Assembly: GCA_963573385.1 (NCBI GenBank)
Contig: CAUYLG010021620.1
Span: 62,001-126,000 of the forward strand
DNA from: Cacajao melanocephalus
Lineage: Eukaryota > Chordata > Mammalia > Primates > Pitheciidae
Direction of reading: 5' to 3'
DNA: 64,000 bases
The notes beneath the pieces are model-generated. The model searched no databases. It had not been told where the DNA came from and saw only the letters and a program-made list of their open reading frames with translations. The number at the start of each line of letters is the position of its first letter. Within the stretch, counting starts at the first letter, position 1. A program made the translations under genes and the position numbers. This document shows, one piece after another, positions 1-64,000 of the stretch.

Positions 1-95
1 TCATCACTCCATCCGGCCCAGAGTTCCTGGCTGGGGAACATTGGGAGGCCTGAGATACAATGGCTTAGCCTCAAGCAGAAAGGTGACCAATGTCT

Positions 96-491
96 TTATG
101 GCTTAAAGGTATACGAAATAATGTCACTACATCGGAGCAGCGCCTCTGCTTGCACACCTATGGGCGTCTGCAGCTGTGACACGTAGAAGTTGGCCACATC
201 CAGATCGGTGGCTCCAAAGTGGGCGGCCACACGCACACCCTCGTGCAATGTGAAGCTCACCTGATGACCCACCATGGCCAGCAGGCTTCGGAGGTATCGC
301 TCCCGAAGGGCGGCTCGGGCCCGCTGCTCCTGGGATTCCAGGGATTCTTGAGCTATGGGGCACTCCTGGATTTGAGGAACCTCTGGCTTCAGGGGAGCTC
401 TCCGTCCATCAGGGGCAAAGCCACGGCTGAAACCATCAGGGCCCCGGGGCAGCCGGAGCACAAGCACAGGAATGCTCACTCGAGTCTGCAT
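96..491 (-). CDS. GEMIN7: Gemin7, SMN-complex subunit (complete coding exon)
   Basis: Encodes 131 residues, the full length known for Gemin7. Known role: Gemin7 has an Sm-like fold, pairs with Gemin6, and helps the SMN complex load Sm proteins onto snRNAs in the cytoplasm and in Cajal bodies/gems. Seen here: an Arg/Pro-rich N-terminus (about 1-45), a Gln/Glu/Arg helix (48-65), then the Sm-like part starting at LRSLLAMVGHQVSF and ending YTFKP. The whole frame is in one exon. The start ATG lies eight bases inside an acceptor (polypyrimidine then CAG at 500-502 on the minus strand), so the 5' UTR is spliced from upstream exons. The stop is TAA at 96-98; the 3' UTR and poly(A) signal lie beyond the left edge. 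About five residues differ from human as I remember it (for example R4, S6, L10). Confidence 0.96.
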   Translation of the reverse strand: MQTRVSIPVLVLRLPRGPDGFSRGFAPDGRRAPLKPEVPQIQECPIAQESLESQEQRARAALRERYLRSLLAMVGHQVSFTLHEGVRVAAHFGATDLDVANFYVSQLQTPIGVQAEALLRCSDIISYTFKP

Positions 492-748
492 TGTCTTGGC
501 TGTTGAGTGAAGAAAAGGGACAAGAAACTATTAAATGGTAAGCATGGGGCTAGAGAAGGAGGGAGGAGTGGAAGCAGAGGCTGGTCTAAAAGGCAGCTCC
601 ACTTCACCTGTCCCAAACAGATCCCCCTCCTAAAATCTGTGCCAATGCCCCCCAGTGGCTTGGATCAGAAACAAAGTGTCACATGCACAAAAACATGAGC
701 CCCATGAAGGCAAGGACTTTTGTCTGCTTTTATAACAGCTTTATCTCA

Positions 749-1355
<607 letters not shown>

Positions 1356-1662
1356 ACAAACCCCAGCTTCCTCTGTCTCACATACAACCCATCCAATCCA
1401 TCAGGAAATTCTATCTTTTAGATAGATTCCCATTCACACAGGAGCTAGCTTGAAAGGGCTCCCAGTGGCCAAATATGGAATTATATGAACAATACAATAA
1501 TGATAGTTACATATTATCATCCACTAGATAAAACAGAAATCCAGAATCCATACTGATAATAAATAAATGAATAAACAAGGAAGAGAGGGAAAACACATTC
1601 CTTATTGTAGACCAGCAAGTAAATAAATATAAAAAGGAACAGACGCAAAGATGTGTGGATAG

Positions 1663-1943
1663 GGCCGGTGTGGTGGCTCACACCTGTAATCCCAGCACTT
1701 TGGGAGGCCGAGGTTGGTGAATCACTTGAGGTCAGGAGTTTGAGACCAGCCTGGCCAACGTGGCAAATCTCTATCTCCACCAAAAATACAAAAATTAGCC
1801 AGGCATGGTGGCGTGCACCTGTAGTTCCAGATACTCGGGAGGCTAATGCAGGAGAATCATTTGAAACCAAAAGGCAGAGGTTGCAGTGAGCGAAGATGGC
1901 ACTCCAGCCTGGGTGACAGAGGGAGACTGTCCAAAAAAAAAAT
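1663..1943 (+). mobile_element. Alu
   Basis: Complete dimer from GGGCCGGTGTGGTGGCTCAC to a short A tail. Confidence 0.9.
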
Positions 1944-2137
1944 TGTGGATGAGAGTTTGATGAAGTATAAGGTAGCTACGTAGTCTCAACAGACTCACAA
2001 GATATTCATTCACTGTAAAGCACAAACAGAAATTTATAGAGGAGAAACCTGATATATGCCTCCTAACTTAGTGATTAAAGCCAACAGCTCCAGGAATGGG
2101 ACACTAAGAAGGACAGGGCACCACTTCCGTACCATTT

Positions 2138-2140
2138 CTT

Positions 2141-2172
<32 letters not shown>

Positions 2173-2292
2173 AATTTTAAAGAGATAGGGTCTCAGTTGC
2201 TGAGGCTGCTGTCAACTCCTGGCCTCAAGTGATCTTCCAGCCTCCAGCTCCCAAAGTGCTAGGATTACAGGCATGAACCACCACGCCCAGCC
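2138..2292 (-). mobile_element. Alu, single arm
   Basis: T-rich start then one arm ending CACCACGCCCAGCC. Confidence 0.75.
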
Positions 2293-2382
2293 TTTTGTGG
2301 TATTTCTGCCAAAAACAGATTACCTGGATATAATTATGAAGAAACTCAAACTGAAGGACATTCTACCAAACAAGGACAACAG

Positions 2383-3077
<695 letters not shown>

Positions 3078-3078
3078 A

Positions 3079-3918
<840 letters not shown>

Positions 3919-3921
<3 letters not shown>

Positions 3922-3972
3922 TATATATATACAAAAAAAATTATATATATATATATATAATTTTTTTTTTTT
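3919..3972. repeat. (AT)n microsatellite at an Alu tail
   Basis: Two ATATATAT runs separated by ACAAAAAAAA and followed by a T run, directly after the Alu ending near 3921. Confidence 0.85.
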
Positions 3973-3999
3973 TCATTCACAGCCTAACACTTCTCACCT

Positions 4000-4380
4000 C
4001 CTCCACTGCCAGCATTCTGCTGCAGCTATGGACACTTCCTGCCTGGAGTACTGTAGTCAACTCCTCACTGGGTCCCCCAGCTTCCACCTTCACCCCCAAC
4101 AGTCTGCACCCCATACTCCGTTAACGCCTGAGTTAGATCACATCCCACCTCTGCTCCAAGCCCTCTTGTGGCTTCTGTCTTGCTCAGAGACAAAGCCAGA
4201 GTCCTCAGCACAGCCCTCCTGACCTTGTGAGTTCTGGATCCTGCCAGCACCCTCGCGCTGTACTTCGCTTGCTCTACCCACCTCAGGCGTGATGCCTTCC
4301 TGGGCCCTTGCACTTTCGGTTCCCTGTATCTCCTCTCTGTGAGCTTCAAGGTGGCCACGGTGCTTTTCCACTGCTAGATG
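4000..4380 (+). mobile_element. L2 remnant
   Basis: Recognisable L2 order: tgcctggagtactgtagtca, then ctccaagccctcttgtggct, then cctgggcccttgcactttcg. Confidence 0.7.
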
Positions 4381-4431
4381 TTCAGCTCCCAGAACACTGC
4401 CTGCCACAGAGACCAATGAGAATTAATGAAT

Positions 4432-4714
4432 GGGCTGGGCATACCTGTAATCCCAGCACTTTGGGAGGCTGAGGCTGGAGGATCACTTGAGGTTAGGAGT
4501 TCGAGACCAGCCTGGCCAACATGGGGAAACCCCATCTCCACTAAAAATACAAAAAAAATTAGCTGGGCGTGGTGGCCCACGCCTGTCATCTCAGCTACGC
4601 AGTAGACTGAGGCAGGAGAATCGATTGAACCCGGGAGATGGAAGTTGCAGTGAGATCACGCCACTGCACTCCAGCCTGGACGACAGAGACTCTGTCTCAA
4701 ATAAAAATAAAAAT
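4432..4714 (+). mobile_element. Alu
   Basis: Dimer lacking a few 5' bases; tail AAATAAAAATAAAAATAAG. Confidence 0.88.
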
Positions 4715-5399
4715 AAGCAGTTTCCTTGGTGCAAGCTGGAGGGTGGAGAAAAGGAGAAAACTCAGGCCCTCACCCCTGCCCCACGCAGAAAGACAGACTT
4801 TTTTTCCACCAGCCCAGGGAGCCCTTGGAATTTGTGTCGCCAAGGTGTGACCTAAGAAACTGGTTTAAGAAAGGTCACACAGGGTGTGCCCAGGAGGGCA
4901 AAGGCAGGCATTATCCATTCTCCCTGGTGACCTAGCCCCAGAAGCCTTTATCCTTTCAGTCTCCAAGGCAAGGATTTCTGAAGGTTTCAGGAAAAATTCC
5001 CAAGCCCATCCCCCACGACTTGAGAAACTAGTTTGTTAGATTCAAGACCCCAACACTTAAAGGGTCAATGGCAGGGGCAGAGGTTTAACAGACCTCCCTC
5101 CTGGTGGCCTCGGTGCTCCAGAGATGAGATCAGCTCAGCGGACAAACACTGGGCCAATTCTTCACAATTGCCAGGGTGGGGAACCAGCCGAGTTATCAGG
5201 TTAACAGGCAAGCCTCCAGACCTAATTAACCAAGGTGCTGACGTGTCCACAGACACAAGACACACACACACAGACACACACACACCGTCGGCTGCTGCAT
5301 CTTGATGCAAATTAGTTAAATAGGGCCACCCCAGAGGTCAGAACCCCAAGCACAGAATCTCTCCCCTCCCCTTCTCCCCTGGGGCCGGTCAGTTTCCTT

Positions 5400-6065
5400 T
5401 CAATTCCGCCCTGACCACCCGTTGCTATCCTTTTCTTATACTAAGTAGGTCCTCCCGACCCCCAGGCGTCCACTTCCCACTCCGCCCTGGGCGTTCGAAC
5501 TGGACGTTCTTCCCACCTCCGGACTCAGACTGGGCGAGCAATTCCGCTCTGGGTAAAGCGGGATAACAGCACCGACGCTGCTGTTATCGTGGCCATTTAT
5601 TATTTTCCCGAGGGGGAGTTTTCCGCCTTCTCCCTTCTCCCAACCCCACCCGCGTGGGACATTCCCGCTGCCGGTGACCGGGACCAAAGAGTCCCTGATG
5701 CGGGCGTCTGGGAACAAGAACGTCCCTCCTGCCGGAGCTGCAGGCGCAGTCCTGCCTGTTCTCGTCACTCCGGCCGTTGCACGGGGGTGGGAGTCCAGAG
5801 CTGGGGCCGGGGAAAGGTGGTGACCCCATCACCACTCTGCACTCACCGAGGTACACCGCTACTGGCGCCCTCACTTCCGCCGGCGCCCCCGCTGCAGAGG
5901 CCCGGGCAAGCAGCGAGCCACGGAGCCTGGGTTCCGCCCGCGCCGCCGCTACCGCCCCACGTGGTCACGGGCTGGCTCGCAGGCTTGGAAGCCAGCGCAA
6001 CTCGGGTCGCCACCCGGCCCGCGGCTTTGCGGGGCACTTTGGTCCGCTCTTCCTGCCTGCAAGTT
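5400..6065. promoter_or_regulatory. CpG-rich promoter region of GEMIN7
   Basis: GC-rich, CpG-dense, Alu-free block between repeat-filled flanks, with several GC stretches. It contains the candidate GEMIN7 exon 1 donor at 5846. It probably drives GEMIN7 leftward. No TATA box was seen. Boundaries are by eye. Confidence 0.55.
5847..5975 (-). other. GEMIN7: Probable non-coding first exon of GEMIN7
   Basis: On the minus strand a strong donor (TCG then GTGAGTG, intron from 5846 downward) sits inside the CpG-rich block upstream of the GEMIN7 coding exon. Joining it to the acceptor at 500-502 gives a 5' UTR intron of about 5.3 kb. The donor is seen directly; the 5' limit near 5975 is a guess. Further alternative UTR exons may exist. 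Confidence 0.5.
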
Positions 6066-6469
6066 GGGGGCATCTGGGTTGCCCATTTACGGCAGGAAGA
6101 AACTGAAGCTCAGAGAGGGGAAGACTTCCTCCTGGCCAGGTTAAGGGCAGAGCTCGGTCTTTGCATCCCCGTCCTGTACACATAAGCACTCCTACCCATC
6201 GCCTCCACTGGGAACCCCCGCTCCTCTACAGGAAACCTGGAGATCATGGTCTCAGATGCCGCATACCAAGAAGGTAGCTGGGCTGGATCAGAGGCGGTCA
6301 TTTTGTCCTCCAGCTCTCCCTGTAGTCACATTTTACAAAGGGGAAAATGTGGCCTTGAGTGGGAAATATGAACCTCCCTGCTCCAAGCCCAGTCAGAATT
6401 CACTTTCTCCACGTGGGGTCCTACTTACGCAGAGATCCTGTAGGCCTCTGCTTTCCATTGGATCTCCAA

Positions 6470-6565
6470 GGCCTAGTGCCAGGTACACAATTTGGTGGTC
6501 TGCAAATGTCTGTTGAAAGAATACCTTCAGGCACATAGTAGGTGCTCAATAAATACTTGTTGACT
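6470..6565 (+). mobile_element. L2 3'-end fragment
   Basis: caggcacatagtaggtgctc followed by aataaatacttgttgac is the typical L2 terminus. Confidence 0.6.
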
Positions 6566-6728
6566 TAACTATGAACAAGCAGGGGCTGTATTTATGAACA
6601 AGACACGCCCATCCTGCCTCCTAGCACCTATATTCTTGTAGGGTAGAAGGGACAGAATAGGGTAAAACGAGCAAATACGTAAACCAGATCCTTCAGAGTT
6701 TGATCAAAGCTATATATAAAGAGTAAAA

Positions 6729-7255
<527 letters not shown>

Positions 7256-7819
7256 TCAGAGGAGGTGGCGTTGAAGAAGAAACCACCTCAGATAAACTTC
7301 TAGTTCCAACCTGCCCTACCTCCTTTGACAGATGGAGAAAGTGAGATCCAAGAGGGAACTGGGGACAGATGGAGGTCATGGAGTGTAATTTGCAAGGCCT
7401 TCAGCAGGGTGGGGCTACTTTAGATACTGCTGGTCAGGGCCCTCTGCTCTCAGGAGGACAATGGAGCCCAGACTTGAATAACAATATGCAGAACTTCAGG
7501 AGATCAGCAACTGAAATCAGCATCTGGGCTGGGCACAGCTGGGGGAGGACAGATTCTGGTCCTGACCTCAGGGCGCTTGTGCTGGGTGGGGGAGAGGACA
7601 GTCCAGGAGCAGTACATGCAGTCGGGTGCCCGGAAGAAAAGAATACTCATCAGGGACTGAGGGTGGGGCAGGGTGTCAATGCCACTTCAAACAGTGAGCA
7701 GAGAGAACTGCTTAGGGGAGGAGAGCTCAAGGAGGCGGAGTGGAGGCAGGTGAGCTGCTCGGCTATTTGGTTTTAAGGGTGACTTCTGGTCTAGGAACAG
7801 AGTTGGTGTGTATGATTAC

Positions 7820-8290
7820 AATTCTCCTCTACTCAAAACCCTCCCAAGGCTCCGGTCTCAGGAAAACCAAAAGACCTTAAAGTGATCAAAAGATCACTTG
7901 GATCTGCTCCCATTTTTTCACTGAACCCAATCACCAGCCCATATTACTCCTCCCTCCCTTTTCTTGTAATTCCTCAATGCCCAGGTCCACTGGCTGGCTT
8001 CCTTACTTCCCTCTTGCCTCAGCTCCCCCATGCCCTTTCCCAGCAAAGGGGAGAAGATGGACTCCCTCAATCCCAGCAACCCTGTCGCCTTTCCAGCTTT
8101 CTTTTGCTCCAGGACACTGGTCATCATGAAGGGCCATCTATATTTTACATAATTATATTTATAGTGTCTTCGCCCACCGTCTAAACTCCATGCAGGCAAA
8201 GATTATCATCTGTTTCCTGCTGTATCAGTGCTTCAAACAGCCTGGCGCACAGAAGGCACTCAGTGAATGCTTGCAAAATGAATTTTTATT
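7820..8290 (+). mobile_element. L2 remnant
   Basis: Starts ctactcaaaaccctcccaag and ends cgcacagaaggcactcagtg, the usual L2 tail. Confidence 0.6.
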
Positions 8291-8499
8291 GTAATGCATT
8301 TAATGAAATAGCCCAGATTACTATTAGGCATCTAATAAGAAACGTGACCGACTATTTTCTCCCTTGGTGTGTGTGGGCATCCGGCCTCAGTTTCACCCGC
8401 CCTAAAATGGGATCAGGGATAGCTGTTTCAATGCCTTGCGGGAACTCGGTGTGATTAAATTTGGTCACTAAGCCAAACGCAAGGGGCACAGCCTAGATT

Positions 8500-8712
8500 G
8501 AGTTAGGCCGCCGGTAGGGCGGCTCGGTCCCCTCCCATCAGGCCCGCCCCGGTGGGCGGAGCCACGGGCCTGGCCAGCACGTGTAAGAGTTCGCGGCGGG
8601 TCGCTGCAGTCACTCACCTGAGCGCGCACGGTCCGCGCGTCCTCCGCTCGTGCGTCCTCCGCCCGCCTGTCTGCCCGCCTGCCCGCCCGCCAGCTCGCCC
8701 GGCCCGCGACTC
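8500..8712 (+). promoter_or_regulatory. CpG-island promoter and 5' UTR of ZNF296
   Basis: GC-rich segment directly before the ZNF296 ATG. GC boxes are visible at 8542-8559 (GCCCGCCCC and GGGCGG) and a perfect E-box CACGTG at 8578-8583. No TATA box at the expected spacing. The CpG density continues through exon 1 to about 9010. The transcription start is not resolved. Confidence 0.65.
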
Positions 8713-13242
<4,530 letters not shown>

Positions 13243-13315
13243 GCCCCAGAAAGCCTCCTACTGTCGTCCCTGATACCGCAGCACGGTTGACCTCCTTGTG
13301 TCTGCCCCATCTCCA

Positions 13316-13321
13316 AGTAAA
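13316..13321 (+). terminator. ZNF296 poly(A) signal, AGTAAA variant
   Basis: AGTAAA lies 74 bases after the stop codon. It is a known weaker variant of AATAAA. No AATAAA occurs between the stop and the CLASRP 3' end on this strand. Confidence 0.6.
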
Positions 13322-13890
13322 TTCCCCCTTTTATTTACACACCTTTGGACTCTGGCTTTCTTGGGGTGCCTGAGGTGGGGCAGGAGGCTTCCCCTCCTTG
13401 GGGTGGACGGCTGGACAGACCGGTTTGGAGTGAGGGGGTGAGGGAACGGCCAGCCCCCAGTGCCTGGGGCGCAGCAGGACTGGCACAGAAAGCCGCGCTC
13501 CCAGTTCCTGGTGTGGGCGAGGCCAGGGCAGGGGCCGAGGCGAGGGCGGGGAGAGGCCTGGACCTGTCGCCAGAGGCCCCGGGCAAAGGGGCCCATGTGG
13601 GACATGCTGGGCCGACACCCTATGTCCACACCTGCGGGCAGGTCTGGGCCCTCTCCCTTGGGACTGTGCCCTGGCCTCCTGAGCAGGCCTCACTGAGCCA
13701 TGGCAGGTTCTGATGAACTTAGCTATCAGATGTGGGTAGGATGTCCCACGCAGGCAGCCCTGGCACCTGGCCTGTACCCAAGTGCCCTCCCAGCTGGCTC
13801 TGCTGGCTGGTGGGCCCTGGCGGGGTAGAACCCTGCACCAACCACATAGACGACACTGAGGCAGGTGATGGGAATTAAATAATGTTTGGC

Positions 13891-13896
13891 TTTATT
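13891..13896 (-). terminator. CLASRP poly(A) signal AATAAA
   Basis: AATAAA on the minus strand, 82 bases beyond the stop codon. The ZNF296 signal on the other strand is about 570 bp away, so the two genes converge tail to tail. Confidence 0.8.
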
Positions 13897-13977
13897 TCAC
13901 TAGAGATAAAACCAGCAGCATCACAGCTTGAGCCCCTCACCCCACCCCCTTGTCCTCCCCACCCCCCACTCTTCTGC

Positions 13978-41661
<27,684 letters not shown>

Positions 41662-42399
41662 CGTGTGAGGCCAAGCCTGGGGCCTCAACCTGAGGGATGA
41701 AGGTACCAGGAGCGTCAGATAAGCTGTGAAAACTAGACGGGCAGAATCAAAGGCATCTAACAAGTTGGCGACAGAGTCGATCTCAAACGACACATCTCTT
41801 AGGTTCAGGGAGCAGAAGTATGGCTTCAGAACGGTGTGCCAGATGTTCAAGTCCATCTCTAACAACTTCCGTCTGGCAGCTTGGGCATTCTGAAAAACCC
41901 TTAGGTGATTCTGAGGTGAGCATCCCTGGGAAAGGGGTGTCCTAGATCCCACGCGCTGGAGTCAGGGATGCAAGGTTTTGAAACATTAGTAGTGTTTGAA
42001 GTAAAGGCAGAAGGCGAACCCTGAGCACCTAAGACTGGAGCTCAAGGGAAAGAGAAGAGCTGAAAAGGCTCCTCCATGTTAGATGAGGAGGATAAGGACG
42101 AAGGCAGGTGGAGGATATCGTAGGAAGCCTTTAAGGGAGCAAGCGCAGTTGTATGAAGGTGGAGGTCGAGGACAGGTGAAGGTTGTGGCGGAAGATGCAG
42201 ATAGATACTAGAGGGAGTGGGAACAGGGGGAGGGGGTGTTGCAAGGAGACCAGCGTGAAGCTGAGGTCTAAAGAGGGGATCTAGATGTCGGGGTGGAGAC
42301 AGTACCAAGGAAAAAGAGGGTAGAGCCTGAGAGACGGAGCTGGCTGACGGGAGGGCGTGGGCTGAGCTTGGGGACAGGGCTTGTGGGCGAGGGCAGAGA

Positions 42400-42870
42400 C
42401 CGAGCGTTTGCACCGGGCTTGTGGATCGCGTCGCGGCCGGAGGATTTGGGCTAGTTTTTTTTTTTTTGACAAGGGGGCGGGGCCTGTGACAGGCTGCTGG
42501 GCCGAAGGCCGAGAGAGACGCGGCGACTTCTGGCCCACAGCCTGGACAAGGGCGCGGCCTTCGGCCCGTCAGGCCGAAGGGGGTGAGGAACAAGCGATCT
42601 CGGGGCCAGGACGCAGCACAGGCCCACAGCAGCATGGGGAGAGCCCGAGGAAAGGAACAAGCTGGGCTGATGACTGCCCGAAAGCCGGAAGGTCGAGCCC
42701 GCCGTCTGCACTCACCGGCTGGTTGCAGCCTCCTACCGCTGCGCTAGCGCGCGGCCCGCACCGGAAACGGAAATGGAAGGCCTCGGTCGGGGGAGGGGGC
42801 GGAGCGCGGTGGAACGCCGCGCAGCGCACTTCCGCCGACGTGAGGGGCGGGTCCTAGAGTCGAGAGGGGC
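42400..42870 (-). promoter_or_regulatory. CpG-island promoter of CLASRP
   Basis: CpG-dense block overlapping exon 1. Visible sites: an NRF1-like palindrome GCGCTAGCGC at 42741-42750 and ETS-type cores (CCGGAAACGG near 42761, ACTTCCG near 42829). No TATA box. It lies only about 450 bp beyond the RELB poly(A) signal, so CLASRP starts almost where RELB ends. Confidence 0.65.
42716..42790 (-). other. CLASRP: CLASRP non-coding exon 1
   Basis: Donor GTGAGTGCAG follows AACCAGCCG on the minus strand (intron from 42715 downward). Joined to the exon 2 acceptor at 41690-41691 it gives an intron of about 1 kb. The 5' limit is approximate. Confidence 0.65.
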
Positions 42871-42917
42871 GGAGTCCAGAGAAAAGTGGCAGAGCGAAGG
42901 GAGGAGCTTGGATATTT

Positions 42918-43210
<293 letters not shown>

Positions 43211-43274
43211 TGAAGGCTTTCTTTGCTGCGTGAGGGACTGGGGCGTTTCCCAAGCGCAGAACAGACGAGACCCC

Positions 43275-43688
43275 CGAGGCTCAAAAACTCATCTTTATTG
43301 GGAAGACTCTAACAACCTACCCCCAACCTTCAAGTCTGGGGAGGGAGGGCCGTGGATCTGCCCCCTCCTCCCATATGTACAATCTTTTCCGAAACCGACT
43401 GGAGAAGGTGCCCCCACATGTGGGGGCAGAGGCAGCTCTAACAAGCTAGTGCACGGGAGCCATATCCCTTTCCTCTCCGGACTCAGTTTCCTCATCTGTA
43501 AAATGGGCTCAAGGGGAAACCTGTGCAACGGAGCTTCTCGCCGAGGCTGAATATGTCCGCTTCAGAAGCATGAGGAAGACCAACCCAAGGGTGGGCCAAG
43601 GGGATGGGGGTGCTGGACATTCTGGTTGGGATTGCACGGCTCCTCCACCTCCCTCCCCACCCAGTGCCCCTCCTCTGGCACCATGGGG
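43275..43688 (-). terminator. RELB 3' UTR and poly(A) signal
   Basis: AATAAA on the minus strand at 43294-43299, about 390 bases past the stop; cleavage expected near 43275. An Alu (42918-43204) separates it from the CLASRP promoter. Confidence 0.75.
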
Positions 43689-62288
<18,600 letters not shown>

Positions 62289-62448
62289 CTGCGGGAAGAG
62301 AGGTGCTCTTTGAGGGTCCCATCGCAGACCCCTGCGCCCATCCGAACTCCTTGGGGCCTCCCTTGGCGGCTCCCCAACCCTCTCCCCATGGAGGCCTCTG
62401 TTGGGAGCTCCCAACCTTCTCCCCCAACCAAGGTGATGAAATGTGTTA

Positions 62449-62770
<322 letters not shown>

Positions 62771-62868
62771 GACCACTTTGATATCCTAAACCAGAAGCTT
62801 CCAACTGATGAATTGGGGGCCTCCTATCCTATCTGCCCTACAGGCTGCTTTTTTAGGCCACCCATCCT

Positions 62869-63153
62869 TTTTTTTTTTTTAAGACAGGGTGTCGCTCTGT
62901 TGCCCAAGCTGAAGTGCAGTGGCATAAGCTCTCGGCTCACTGCAACCCCTGCCTCCACACTCAAGGGATTCTCCTGCCTCAGCCTCCCAAGTAGCTGGGA
63001 CTACAGGCGCACACCACCATGCCCAGCTCATTTTTGTGTTTTCAGTAGAGACAGGGTGTTGCTACATTGCCCAGGCTGGTCTCAAACTCCTGAGCTCAAG
63101 TGATCCGCCTCCCTTGGCCTCCCAAAACACTGAGATTACAGATGTGAGCCACC
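62869..63153 (-). mobile_element. Alu
   Basis: Reversed dimer in the RELB intron left of the window edge. Confidence 0.87.
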
Positions 63154-63173
63154 ACGTGAAACTTTCAGTGTCA

Positions 63174-63958
<785 letters not shown>

Positions 63959-64000
63959 AAGAGAGAAGGAGAGAGTTAATGAGCTATGACAACCAAATGC

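Overview
The window is primate nuclear DNA. It carries roughly 85 Alu copies (many nested), ancient L2 and MIR remnants, two U6 retrocopies and four protein genes with GT-AG introns. I recognise the genes as GEMIN7, ZNF296, CLASRP and RELB, the human 19q13.32 block, here read in the opposite orientation. Predicted proteins differ from my memory of the human ones at scattered residues (about 5 of 131 in GEMIN7 and a few percent in ZNF296 and RELB). A non-human primate is therefore more likely than human; I cannot name the species.

Layout. GEMIN7 (minus): one coding exon at 96-491, a probable non-coding first exon near 5.85-5.98 kb in a CpG-rich promoter, and a 5.3-kb Alu-filled intron between. 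6.1-8.5 kb is intergenic with Alu and L2 remnants. ZNF296 (plus) starts in a CpG island at 8.5-9.0 kb and has three coding exons ending at 13242. CLASRP (minus) converges on it: poly(A) signal near 13.89 kb, twenty coding exons from 13978 to 41661, and a non-coding first exon near 42.75 kb. I rebuilt all CLASRP splice junctions; the exons sum to 2025 nt, or 674 residues, with phase consistent throughout. RELB (minus) lies just upstream of CLASRP in tandem: poly(A) signal at 43294, its last eight coding exons (411 residues) from 43689 to 62288. The start of RELB lies beyond the right edge of the window.

The four genes are not one pathway. GEMIN7 (SMN complex, snRNP assembly) and CLASRP (SR-rich CLK4 partner in splicing) both serve RNA processing. 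ZNF296 is a BCL11-like C2H2 DNA-binding protein and RELB is the non-canonical NF-kB subunit.

Most unusual signals: two CLASRP exons end in overlapping GTNNGT tandem donors, where the stronger-looking distal site would frameshift to an early stop; a 117-nt CLASRP intron that is in frame and stop-free; a perfect 108-bp duplicate dropped into an AT repeat inside RELB; a 3 x 69-bp tandem repeat in CLASRP; and a nearly intact U6 retrocopy inserted in an Alu tail. I found no CRISPR array, operon or other prokaryote-like system.
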